Below are positions 54,581 to 64,000 of a stretch of 64,000 bases of DNA, one piece after another. Each line of letters opens with the position of its first letter. Position 1 is the stretch's first letter. This stretch comes from Trichopria drosophilae (taxonomy: Eukaryota; Arthropoda; Insecta; Hymenoptera; Diapriidae), in contig CM059586.1 in the NCBI GenBank assembly GCA_030407085.1, forward strand, positions 105,909,501 through 105,973,500, written 5' to 3'. Under the pieces are notes generated by a model. It ran no database searches. It was not told the origin of the DNA and saw nothing but the letters and a program-made list of their open reading frames with translations. The position numbers and the translations under genes were made by a program.

Positions 54581-57500
54581 TTTTTTGGACGTTTCTTCAA
54601 ATTTTTTTAAACTTCTGCTTCTTTTTTCTGCAAAGATTTGATTCCAATTCATCAATCTCATTTGATCTACTTTAGTAAACATATAATAAATTTCCGTTTT
54701 ACTCAGGAAGGAACAAGATGGTGTATTAATATAAATGTAATGCAATAAATTACTTTTATAATTGCATATTTACAATTTTGTATTAATTTACACCTCATTA
54801 ATGTACAGCTAGAAAAATATTGTAAACATATTCAACAGGATACAACTGACGCGCTGCCATTAAAAAGTCAAATAGATTTTAAATACTAACATATTAAGTT
54901 TATTTACAATAAATATAAATAAATATATTTTCTATTTCAATATTGTACATCGTCATATATTTAAGCTAAAGGCGTTTCGTCATTTTTGTTACGTACATTA
55001 GATGAGGACAATAAAAATGATTTAATGTTAAATTTTGATAAATTTGTAGTTTAAGGCGGAAGTGTAATTGCAACTCGAAATGTAAATGCGACACTTTTAC
55101 GAATATAACGAACGTTATTACCCCAATAAAAAGTTTAATATTCATCGCTGATGTATATATAATCCGAGCGGTAATTTCGTATCCCTTTCATAAATAATGT
55201 CCTTCATAAACAAAGTCGTCTTTCACAAAACCATTTGTCCGACACGCCCGTATCGAGAACAAAGACTTGCAGTTCCCTATGTCTTTTTTTATACAAGCCG
55301 TTTAGGGGCTTCAGGTAATGACGATGCGCGAGCAAGATTAAGTAAAAGAGCCATCACCAATCTTGCCTCCTAAAATTAGTCTTGCTTCTACGCCATTGTC
55401 CTCGGAACGTTAAGAAGTGGTACTCTTAAAAGCTTCTTCCTTTCATGTCTTTTCTGGTCGACTTATTTACCACGTTGTCGCGATTCCTTCAAATTTGTCC
55501 AAGGAAATCGCATTTGGGAATTGAGATATTTATCAACAAGAATCCAATTGTTGTTTACTTTACTTCGAAACATAAAAAATCATTAAAAATGTTTCGAGTG
55601 CAGATAAAAACATATTTAATCGAAGAAATCTATTAATTATTACTAAGTTTCTGTTAGTACTTACTGGTAACATATAAATAATATTTATTCGAAATGAAAT
55701 ATGTAAATTATTAATTACACGGTTTCTCAGTTATATTATCAGCCAATTTAAATAAACTATAGGGAGACACATTTGTTAAAAGAAAATAAACTGATAATGA
55801 GAAACTGTTTAAATGAGTTTTATTATTAATAATATCCATTAAAGATGACACCTTGAAATTGAAACAGGCGACTGGCGTAGGTGATTATTCTCTCTGAATC
55901 AAAATCTGAAACAACAAAAAAATAGTCGATTATTATTCTTGTAAAATATTTTCATTAATAAATAACAAAATGGCGGACTTATCATCAAAACTATTTAAAA
56001 ACCAACGTCTTTACTAAACAAAAAGTTGAATAACAAAAATTATTATTAAAATTTAATAACTCTAGTACCGACCGCAGATTCATAGTTTATCTAAATATCC
56101 CAAAGAAAACAGGTCTTGCTACGTCCGTATTGTTTCTGGTTAGTGCCAAAAATAAGATTACTAGCTCAATTAAGTTATTCATTCAAAATAAATTTTGTTT
56201 TAAAATGACATTAAAAGTTGACCACAAGGTCACCTTGATGACCTTCGTAAACATCTTTAAACTATCTGACTACGCAACCATCTGTGCGGAAATTAATTCT
56301 CGAAAGTCTAAAAAAAATAACCTTTAGACGATTTGACGATTTTTCCATACATGACCTTCTGAAGGTCATTCAAGATCAACTGTCATTTCGGACTTTTTCG
56401 TTCTTTCCGAATCTGTGAAAATTTGGAGTTCCCATTTTAAAAACGTTGACCTGTAAATAACCTTGAAAATTGAACACAAGCTCAAAACAATAACGCAGAA
56501 ACAACTATTGTTTGAACTTTTTTTTTATACAACGCTTACTTTTTGAGATATTTGGGTGGATCGATTAAAATCCTCTTTTTTAATAAAAAGTCACTGAAAT
56601 AATTAATAATCATATTGACGGCTGATATTAGTTGCGCAGTATCTTCCTACTGGGACTGACATACAACTTTTAATATATAGAAGCTATCAAAAACATTTTT
56701 TAATATGATATTTCAGATACTGTTAGTACATATATCAATTTTGTATTTCTATGCGACTTACGAAGTTTCGATACTCCCGGCTATATTATAATTTTCGGTC
56801 ATATGTGTTGACTGTCAAGGTTAGATATGAATATTTCATAGAAATAATTTATATATCAATTTGAAATGCAAAACTCGAAATTCGATTGCGCCTGACCAAA
56901 ACGGAATTACTCTACTCGACAGAGTAAAGTTTCCCCGTTCGAACGAGTCGCCTGACATTCATTGAATTTGTTTGTGAAAGTGATGTTACATATCATAAAT
57001 GAAATTATTTGTACTACTGTACGAAACGTAGTAGTTTATGCGTTTTCAATTTATGTGTAAAATAGAGGCATACACGAGTTAGTCGTTACATTTTTAGTCG
57101 ATGTAACTTATATTGCATACGCTATCTCTACATTATACTCATTAAAACCATAAAATATTTTCCGATTTATCTTTTTTTAGTATTTTTTGTTTTAGTTGGT
57201 CTATTTTGCATGATTTAGTACTTTTTTGATAAAAGTGAATGCTAAAAATCACTTATGTCAAATAACTAGAAAAAATTGATTCCTCGTGGGATTAACGTCT
57301 GAAAGCCTTTTTTACGACCTCTTCATGTGTAAATCGCTTCATTAATACTCGACGTTTATGTGCATACGTAATATCATATGTAAGTGTGGGGCTCCGTTAA
57401 TGTCGAGGTCTTGCATCACCTGGTGTGGGATTTGCGAACTATGATTCACGAGAAGGTTCCGGTCGGTGCACAACATAGTGCGAGGGTTTTACTTTTTTAC

Positions 57501-58801
57501 GAGGGCATGCATAGCGCACCATGTAACATTATAGGTGCATAAGTGACGTGCACGAAATCCGCCTTGCTTAACCGTAAAGCCGTTGCAGGCTTATTCATCT
57601 CCAAACTCAAATGACACTTTACGAGCAATTGCATGCAGGGATTTTATCCAGGTGCATACAAAATATTTCATATGGGCACTTCATTTTTCAAAAAATAACA
57701 CTGACCAACTGGTATTAACTATTAAGATAATTTTAAAATTTAAAACATCTTTCTAGAATATCGTAACTATGACATTGATGTTAACTCTACAACAGGTAAG
57801 AGTAAACTTTTGGAAGTATCAATTTTCGATACCTGGGATATGTTGTGAAACATAAACTAACAAACCAATATTTTCTTAGACGACAAAAATGATTGATATA
57901 TTCAATTTGTATGATGAATAATATGACCGTATTTTCATGATCATTGAAAATGAATTAGATGCAAACATTTTAGAAATCACTAATTACAGGGTTGACCTAT
58001 TTTGTGCTATGGAATTCATTGGATGCATCATTGATAAAATAATTTAAAGGGACTAAGAAATAAATTAACGGATTTAATAAGTTGATTTTGCGGAAGATGG
58101 GCTAATTTTAAAAATCTTACAAAATTCTCAAAAATATTATTTTTTAATAAATTAATAATTAAATTTATCGGTGATCCGGACTAAGTGTCTGAGTTTTCAA
58201 ATTTGGCGCGACTAAATATTGTCTACCAATCAATTTTTGAAATCTCAAGTTAGATGATACGTGACACGAAAGGATTAAATCATTTAAAAATAATTAATTA
58301 AAAGTGTGAAATGTTTATGTTAATTCACGACCATCGGAAAAGTATATAACTTGTTTTACCTCCAATTTTTGTTTCATGTATTTAATCACCAACTGCTGCG
58401 AAACAAATACTGCAACAGTATTTTGCTGAAAATAGTCAAATATTATTGCAAATATATCATAACGCAATTGCGCATTAACTTTATAATAGCAAATACTATT
58501 GTATACAAAGGGAAAAAGAGGTTAATGGAACCATGAAGGAAAGATATAGAAATGATTGTATTTGTTATAATAGTATAATTAACATCGTGAAAAGTTGTAG
58601 TTGACAGTATCATATTTTTATAATTCATAATATTGAAAATATATCATATAATTTTCTTTCCTCCAATTTAAGCAATTCCTCCGATTTTTTGGCAAGTATG
58701 GGTTTTAAGTGCCATTAGTTTTTCGCTCAAATTCTCAACAAAACTTATCAACAGCATAACTGGTGCCACGAGTCGGCATTGTAATAAATCCTCTCTGTTA
58801 A
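54581..58801. other. AT-rich intergenic DNA
   Basis: No gene recognised. An AAGGTCA-type repeat lies at 56205-56480. Somewhat GC-richer unique stretches at 55220-55450 and 57280-57680 are not explained by any element I see. Confidence 0.45.
56205..56480. repeat. AAGGTCA-type dispersed repeat
   Basis: GACCACAAGGTCACCTTGATGACC, CATGACCTTCTGAAGGTCATTC-like and GTTGACCTGTAAATAACCTTG-like blocks appear in both orientations, related to 42940-43390. Confidence 0.4.
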
Positions 58802-58969
58802 TGCTCTGAGGAAAGTCAAGATCTGGAACATATGTTATGGAGGTGTCCTTTATATAACAACCAGAGAATCAAACTTACGACAAAATTAAAACTCTCAACA
58901 CCACTACGAACTGAAAAACTAGTAACTGGACCAAATATCCCGGCGTGTAGATATATGTTCGCGTTTTAA
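58802..58969 (+). pseudogene. LINE ORF2 C-terminal remnant
   Basis: The frame encodes CSEESQDLEHMLWRCPLY followed by about 37 residues and TAA at 58967. The E-x-x-x-x-LEH-x-LW-x-CPLY pattern is the Cys/His tail typical of Jockey/I/R1-type non-LTR retrotransposon reverse transcriptases. An in-frame stop just upstream (TGT TAA TGC) and a frameshift before it break the frame, and no 5' part of the element is present. This is a 5'-truncated, decayed insertion. Confidence 0.65.
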
Positions 58970-59337
58970 ACTAATGTAACCTTGCTATTTAATGTCAAAG
59001 TATAATGCGAAATTGAAAACAAGCAAGTTTCAAGCATAGTATGTAACAGCTACATATATTTCCCATATTTTATATATTCTGTGACTAAACAAAAGTATAG
59101 CAATATAAGCCTCAAATAGGCTTACAATGCTTAATTTAAAAAAAAAATCGATGAAAATATATGCGAGAATATATGTGGCAAATATGTCACATATTGCATT
59201 TTTCGGTGAAAACCTTTTTTGTAGAGAATTTAATGCTCTATCTTTTTTGTTTGACACATTTTTTAATAAAATTTGTATTTTTCAAAATGAATGCAAAAAA
59301 CTACGAAGAAACTTAATTGGGGCTAATTTTTTTTAGT

Positions 59338-59622
59338 AATGGACGGATGGATCTGCGCCAAAATCTAATCAGATCTAAGTTTTGCCAAGACACGTATTTA
59401 AACAAAATTTATGTCATTACGCTTATCCGTTCGCGAGTTATCACGAGACAAAAAAAACGGGACGAACGTACGTACAAGATCACGGACATAAATTTTTTTA
59501 TTGTTGATTTGGGTTCCTTAGGGTCTGAAACGACGACATTTGATCAGAAATATAGGGTAATTTTTATGCCCGAAGTGACCAAATTCAATACTTCGTCCAC
59601 ACTTGGTCTGGGTCGATGTAAT
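59338..59622. repeat. Copy 3 (inverted) of the TTCGACCCAGAC dispersed repeat end
   Basis: Ends with CAATACTTCGTCCACACTTG and GTCTGGGTCGATGTA. Preceded by GGGTAATTTTTATGCCCGAA, a GATCACGGACATAAAT block, and a CGCTTATCCGTTCGCGAGTT stretch. It overlaps a 105-codon frame that is repeat translation only. Longer shared region with 26028-26220 than with 12080-12178. Confidence 0.6.
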
Positions 59623-60023
59623 AAACAGAATTAATTAATTCAATAATCAACTTTTATTTCAGAACACACTTTTGTTTTTTAAAAAGTTTTCATTTGTTTC
59701 AATCACTAAATGAACGTATAATGTTTCAATAAAAGTTCATCCATTTGGATCAAGTTGACGATATTTACTCTCAAATATTTATTCGATGTTACGGGGTTCG
59801 CAAAGGAAATGTGAAAGAGATTCTCAAACGCTAATTAATTCTCATGTATGAATCCGTAACCAATCTAAAGGTTATATCGAAAAGCCACAACTCAAATATT
59901 ACTAATGGTTAAATTAACTAAAACTGGTTAAAATAACTGTAATAAATACATTACTAAAAAAAAAATTGTTTAGCAATATTCTATTTGAGAATAGGTCATG
60001 CAATATCATAATAGGGGAAGGCG

Positions 60024-60540
60024 GGGCGAAGCGGCGAGGATTTTTTCCGTGTATCATATCTCTCCTTGACTTTCGTATTTTGGATGATGCAAAGTATCAT
60101 TTGATAGGTAATTTCATAGTAAATATTTACTTACGGTATATGTTTTACAGTTAGCCAGCTATACCCAATATAAAAAACTTAAAAAACATGGGTGAAGCGG
60201 CGATATCGGGGTGAAGTGGCGAATCCTTATTTTTAGAGGTCTCTGCGACGACTATCATAAAATTAATTGCAAGTCATAATCTTTCAAGTTAATATTGTTT
60301 GTTTTAATAAAAATAAAATTTCCATGTTGGTGGAATGAACCTCTTCAGATATGTAAATGTTTTCAACAACAGTAAAAAGGGAAATTGCATCTTCGGAAGC
60401 TTTGAATACTCGCATTATATCAGAATCACATATTTTAACTTCGTCTTTAGTTACTCAATGCATGCATCAAAAGGGAATTCTAAATTAAAAAATAATCACG
60501 GAATAGCGACATCCGGGAAAAAATTTCGCCGCTTCACCCC
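60024..60540. repeat. TIR element with GGGGTGAAGCGGCGA ends
   Basis: The left GGGGCGAAGCGGCGA (followed by GGATTTTTTCCG) is mirrored by TCGCCGCTTCACCCC at 60526-60540. Internal direct copies GGGTGAAGCGGCGATATC and GGGGTGAAGTGGCGAATC lie near 60190 and 60210, and a related TTTCGCCGCTT lies near 62018. The GC-rich motif stands out in this AT-rich DNA. No coding content. Confidence 0.5.
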
Positions 60541-61368
60541 AAAGTACCATTTGATCTTCCAGGTACGATATCTCATTATAAACACACAAAAAGGGAACAA
60601 TTTATGATTTATGAATAATTCCAAAAAATATACTTTTAGAATAAATATATAAATAGTGATTATTAAACTGACAAAATAAAGATATTGACCAATCTGAGAA
60701 CAAAGTACAGGAAAATGACTTGAAAATTTTGTTTTAGTTTCCACTTTTGAAAATGTTCATAATATCTCTTCATTTCTTTCATTTTTCTGATTATTTTATA
60801 TTTGATTTGATTCTTCGCTCAATTGTTTTATATAATTCCCAATTTTAAGGCCCTTGAGTTTTTATAATGCAAACATCGTTTGAAGTATGAATTGAATATT
60901 TTTCTATAAATTGATTAAGGTAAGAATTCACTCTGTATGGAATGAAAATTGAGCCACTTTAGTGAATGAGGTGATTCTCACTCTTCAATCCTTTGAAACT
61001 GGTTAAAATAATTGTAATAAATGTGGTACATTTTTCATTTTTCAACGGACTTATGATATTTACTTCTGCACCCTTTGTATATCAAAAAATTAACTAAAGG
61101 TTTTTCATTATAACAGAAAAATGAAATATTTGTTTCATTTGCCTAACGAATTCGTTTTTTCTGCCTGAGAAATGGGTGAAGGACACTGTCGATCGCTTTG
61201 GACTAAAAGGAGTCCGTAACGTGTCTACTTTACGGACACGTGTATAAAAAATTTTTAAAAAATAAGTATTTGAATATCAAAAAAAGACCGACTTATACAA
61301 GAGACAAAGATAGCACAAAAACATTTATCGGTATAAGTCTCCAAACTCAAAAAAAATTGAAATACATA

Positions 61369-61600
61369 CAGTAGAAACCCGGCAAAAGGAAATGTTTCGA
61401 TGCAGAATATTCGCTATACGGAATCCCTCTCCATTTGCGCTATTTCCCCTCAAGTTTCAGAGGGGTAAGCTCGGAACCAATGAGATTCCGAGAGTGGGGA
61501 AACATAGAGTTACGTGGGAATGTTGGCCACGCCCCTTATTTATATACAAATAAAATCGTTTCCTTGTAACGAGTGAATTCCTTATAGTGGGTTTCTACTG
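61369..61600. mobile_element. pogo/Tc1-mariner-like MITE, 232 bp
   Basis: The left end TA/CAGTAGAAACCCGGC and the right end GTGGGTTTCTACTG give 12 perfectly paired terminal bases, closely related in start (CAGTAGA) to the element at 45139. The right flank is CA rather than TA, so the duplication is decayed or incomplete. Interior GC-richer, non-coding. Confidence 0.65.
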
Positions 61601-62202
61601 CATGCTCTTGGTTGTTTTTCACTTTTTCGAGTAAAACACCCAACGGTATTAAGGTATTTGTAGAAGGAAAATTGTTTAACATTTACGATATAAATATGCA
61701 CATGGTCGAACTCTTAGCGGGGCCTAGGAATAACGGCGAGGAGTTGGCGAGAAAATATTTCCATTTTTTTTTTAATTTCTATAATTTAAACAAATTTTTT
61801 ATTTTGTTTAAACGCCTTTTTTAATTTTATTTTATTTTCTGATTTTTCTGGTTAACATTTTTTCTATGGTATTTGTAGTTTTTTTCATATTTAATTGTTT
61901 TATTTAATAAACAATGATTTTAAATATTCTGCTGAATTACTAAATTCATCTGGAACTGTTTTGAAAATCTTGATATCACAAGATTTGATATCTAATTTAA
62001 ACATCGTCGATACTGATTTCGCCGCTTTTGGAAAATGCGCCCATGTCTAATGCGTGTATATGATTGTGCATTTGAATGTGCATATTGACCTTGGGGACCC
62101 GTGTACATGTGCGTGTAACTATCTATATTTTATATTTAATGCATTTTTGTCTGATGCATTATTCTCAAATAGATCAATTAAAACATAAGTAGGAATATGG
62201 TA

Positions 62203-62423
62203 CACGGAGAAAAATAATCAGCAAAATCAGCCGAAAAATCCGCAGATTTAACGGAACAAATCTGCTAATGTAGCGGAAATTTAGAGCTAAACGCGAATTG
62301 GGTAGAGTTAAGGCTACATTAGCGGAGTCAAAACAGCTAAAATTGCATATACTTTCGGCAATTCCAGCCGAAAATTTTAGCTGATATGAATCAGCTAATC
62401 CAGCGGAGTCATTTTTCTCCGTG
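62203..62423. mobile_element. MITE, 221 bp, CACGGAGAAAAAT ends, TA flanks
   Basis: TA/CACGGAGAAAAAT on the left, ATTTTTCTCCGTG/TA on the right: perfect 13-bp TIRs with TA duplication (62201-62202, 62424-62425). The interior consists of short repeats AGCTAA, AATCAGC and AGCGGA in both orientations. Probably a Tc1-mariner-type non-autonomous element. Confidence 0.8.
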
Positions 62424-62748
62424 TATGATTGGGCCACCGAATTTGCTATGGGTTGTTACCTCCCACCATGCCGTAAACGAATATACCGATTAGGGAGATT
62501 CCAACTCTACGGCATAAACCATCTATACCCGTGGGCATCCTCCTTTATTTATTAATCCGATCCAAAATCGCGCTTGTAACTGATTTGTAGAGAAACAATA
62601 AAAAATTTCATGTAAATAAACAAAGAATGTAAACATCACTTATCTGAAGAGATCGAATAATACTTTGATGTCCCATTATCTTTGTATAAGGTATATTTTA
62701 TTTTGAAGAAAATTTCGTTCAACACTTCTCAGGAACTTCACAATTAAA

Positions 62749-62931
62749 ATGGATGGGGATGAAATGGCGAATGAGGAAACTTTAAAGTATTCATTTCCTT
62801 TGCGGAAAGTATATGTACAATGCGTCACTCGAAGTAAAGTGCAAGTTGGCGAGAAACAAAAAGCAGTTGTTGGAGAAATGTTTCCGGAAGTTACCGCAGT
62901 TATAATTACGATAACCAACGATGATAAATGA
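62749..62931 (+). CDS. Candidate small ORF, 60 codons, unknown
   Basis: The ATG has good context (ACAATTAAAATGG). The peptide MDGDEMANEETLKYSFPLRK... has balanced composition, few Asn/Ile runs, and ends TITNDDK before TGA. It is more protein-like than other small frames in this region but matches nothing I recognise. It could be a small gene, an exon, or a fragment of an unrecognised element. No polyA signal or splice site clearly belongs to it. Confidence 0.25.
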   Translation: MDGDEMANEETLKYSFPLRKVYVQCVTRSKVQVGEKQKAVVGEMFPEVTAVIITITNDDK

Positions 62932-64000
62932 GAATAATGCACTTTTTTAATTCATTCGTTTCTTAAAGAGATTCAGTAAAAACTCGACTTTAAACGGTAA
63001 AGATATTAATACGTTCAGTCAGATTTTTAATTTACTAAAAGCGAAGAATAAAATATCTAAAATTATAATACTCTTAAATTAAAAAAGGATTTACCTGCAG
63101 GAGAGCTCCTAAATCGAAATTCTTATTATACAAAAATGCTAGATATGAGAAAATATTGTTGCATACAATAATAAATGCAATATTTTAGTCATAATACACT
63201 GGTATAGCTTTAATTTTTATTTTTATTTCTGTTTACTTGTTTTATATCGTGTAGCATTTCTCTATGCTTGTTCTATTTTACCACGTTTTTAGTAACTCAT
63301 ATTCTTGTCTGTCTGTCTGTCTGTTTGTCCGGTGCAAATCTTGTAATCGATTTTAAACTAACTTACCGATGACCTAGAGACTTGAAACTTTTAGGATAGC
63401 CCAAAATTGGATGACAATGCTTTCCTTTACCGTTTATTACAAGTTTCAATCAGTTTTAAGAACATTTTCAGCAAATTTAAATTTTATATGGAAAAAACAT
63501 AAGTTTAAAAAAAAATGCGCTTATTTTCCATTCTTGATTGAATCAATACATTCCTTTATACTCGTTTCTCTTTCGTTGTTTTATCCTTTAACATTTAGTG
63601 GGGGGCCCGGCGTTTTCCCCCCTTCCTCCGTCGCGCTTGTTCTTTGTTTTCTTTTCGCAATCAGGAAAAGTCCTCCACTGACGTCATTAATTCCCTTGCC
63701 TATATGTATCCACCACGGCAAGTGGAGCAGTAGTGAATTAGTGTCATATATAAGTGCTGCAACAGCTCACGGATTCTGGCGTGAGAAAACCTCATCAAGA
63801 TTCTCAACAATTCTAGACGGTGTAAGCACCAGAGGAACCTGTCATCTAAAACCACTTGCATATTCTTTTCATTTTGAAACTGCTCTTTTCAGATTATTTA
63901 TAAATGTAATAGTTTAAAATCGATTGTAAAATTTGACCTATTAAAACTAAAAAGCAGAAAATAATTAATAAATAAAAAATTCTTTTTAAAAACCACGTTT
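62932..64000. other. AT-rich intergenic DNA to window end
   Basis: Apart from the CTGT microsatellite I see no feature. A GC-rich palindromic GGGGGGCCCGGCGTTTTCCC stretch lies near 63601-63620. The 168-codon frame at 63411 starts in repeat-like AT DNA and has no recognised family. Confidence 0.4.
63305..63329. repeat. (CTGT)n microsatellite
   Basis: About five CTGT units followed by TTGTCCGG. The downstream text (CAAATCTTGTAATCGATTTT, then ACTTGAAACTTTTAGG) resembles a tail that often follows such microsatellites at the ends of dispersed repeats; that is an impression only. Confidence 0.6.

Noticed and set aside
59317..59634. 105-codon frame near 59.3 kb
   Set aside because: Overlaps the TTCGACCCAGAC dispersed repeat; a related translation occurs antisense at 25779-26081 only because the repeat is shared.
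63411..63917. 168-codon frame near the window end
   Set aside because: Length arises from chance absence of stops; low-complexity AT translation at its start, no recognised domain, no splice or start context.

Overview
This is eukaryotic nuclear DNA, almost certainly from an insect or other arthropod. It is very AT-rich, with long introns and GT-AG splice sites. It carries an intact BEL/Pao LTR retrotransposon, a LINE tail, and a dense, nested population of short inverted-repeat DNA elements. I see no operons, prokaryotic genes or CRISPR. I cannot name the order or species from sequence alone.

One host gene dominates the window. A five-exon gene on the + strand runs from an ATG at 11278 to a stop at 52157-52159. 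I built it by hand from coding-looking islands whose splice phases fit exactly (coding lengths 173+545+311+342+471 = 1842 nt, 613 codons plus stop). Its C-terminal third resembles the C-terminal domain of MIEAP (mitochondria-eating protein, SPATA18), and its middle is coiled-coil-like, as in that family. Introns are about 4.7, 5.1, 20.1 and 9.1 kb. Exon 1 lies in a GC-richer island (about 10.9-11.45 kb) that probably holds the promoter and 5' UTR; an AATAAA lies 17 bases after the stop codon.

The introns are mobile-element mosaics. Intron 1 holds a 3.2 kb foldback (11517-14680) with two younger palindromic elements inserted in its right arm, followed by a 1.0 kb element flanked by an 8-bp duplication. 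Intron 2 holds a 1.4 kb TIR element and a piggyBac-like MITE with TTAA flanks. Intron 3 holds further MITEs, a dispersed family of repeats of roughly 120 bp, a full-length antisense BEL/Pao element (32592-39280) with apparently identical LTRs and a GGGTG target duplication, and a foldback at 40653-42150. That foldback encloses an array of about 11 small palindromes whose stems differ in sequence but stay self-complementary. Intron 4 holds a pogo-like MITE, a foldback with about 510-bp arms, and a tRNA-like sequence.

Upstream (1-10.9 kb) and downstream (52.2-64 kb) I see AT-rich, apparently non-genic DNA with more MITEs, a LINE ORF2 remnant near 58.8 kb, and one small ORF of unknown status at 62749. 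The most unusual features are the covarying-palindrome array and the nested foldbacks, where one arm acts as the empty-site reference for insertions in the other.
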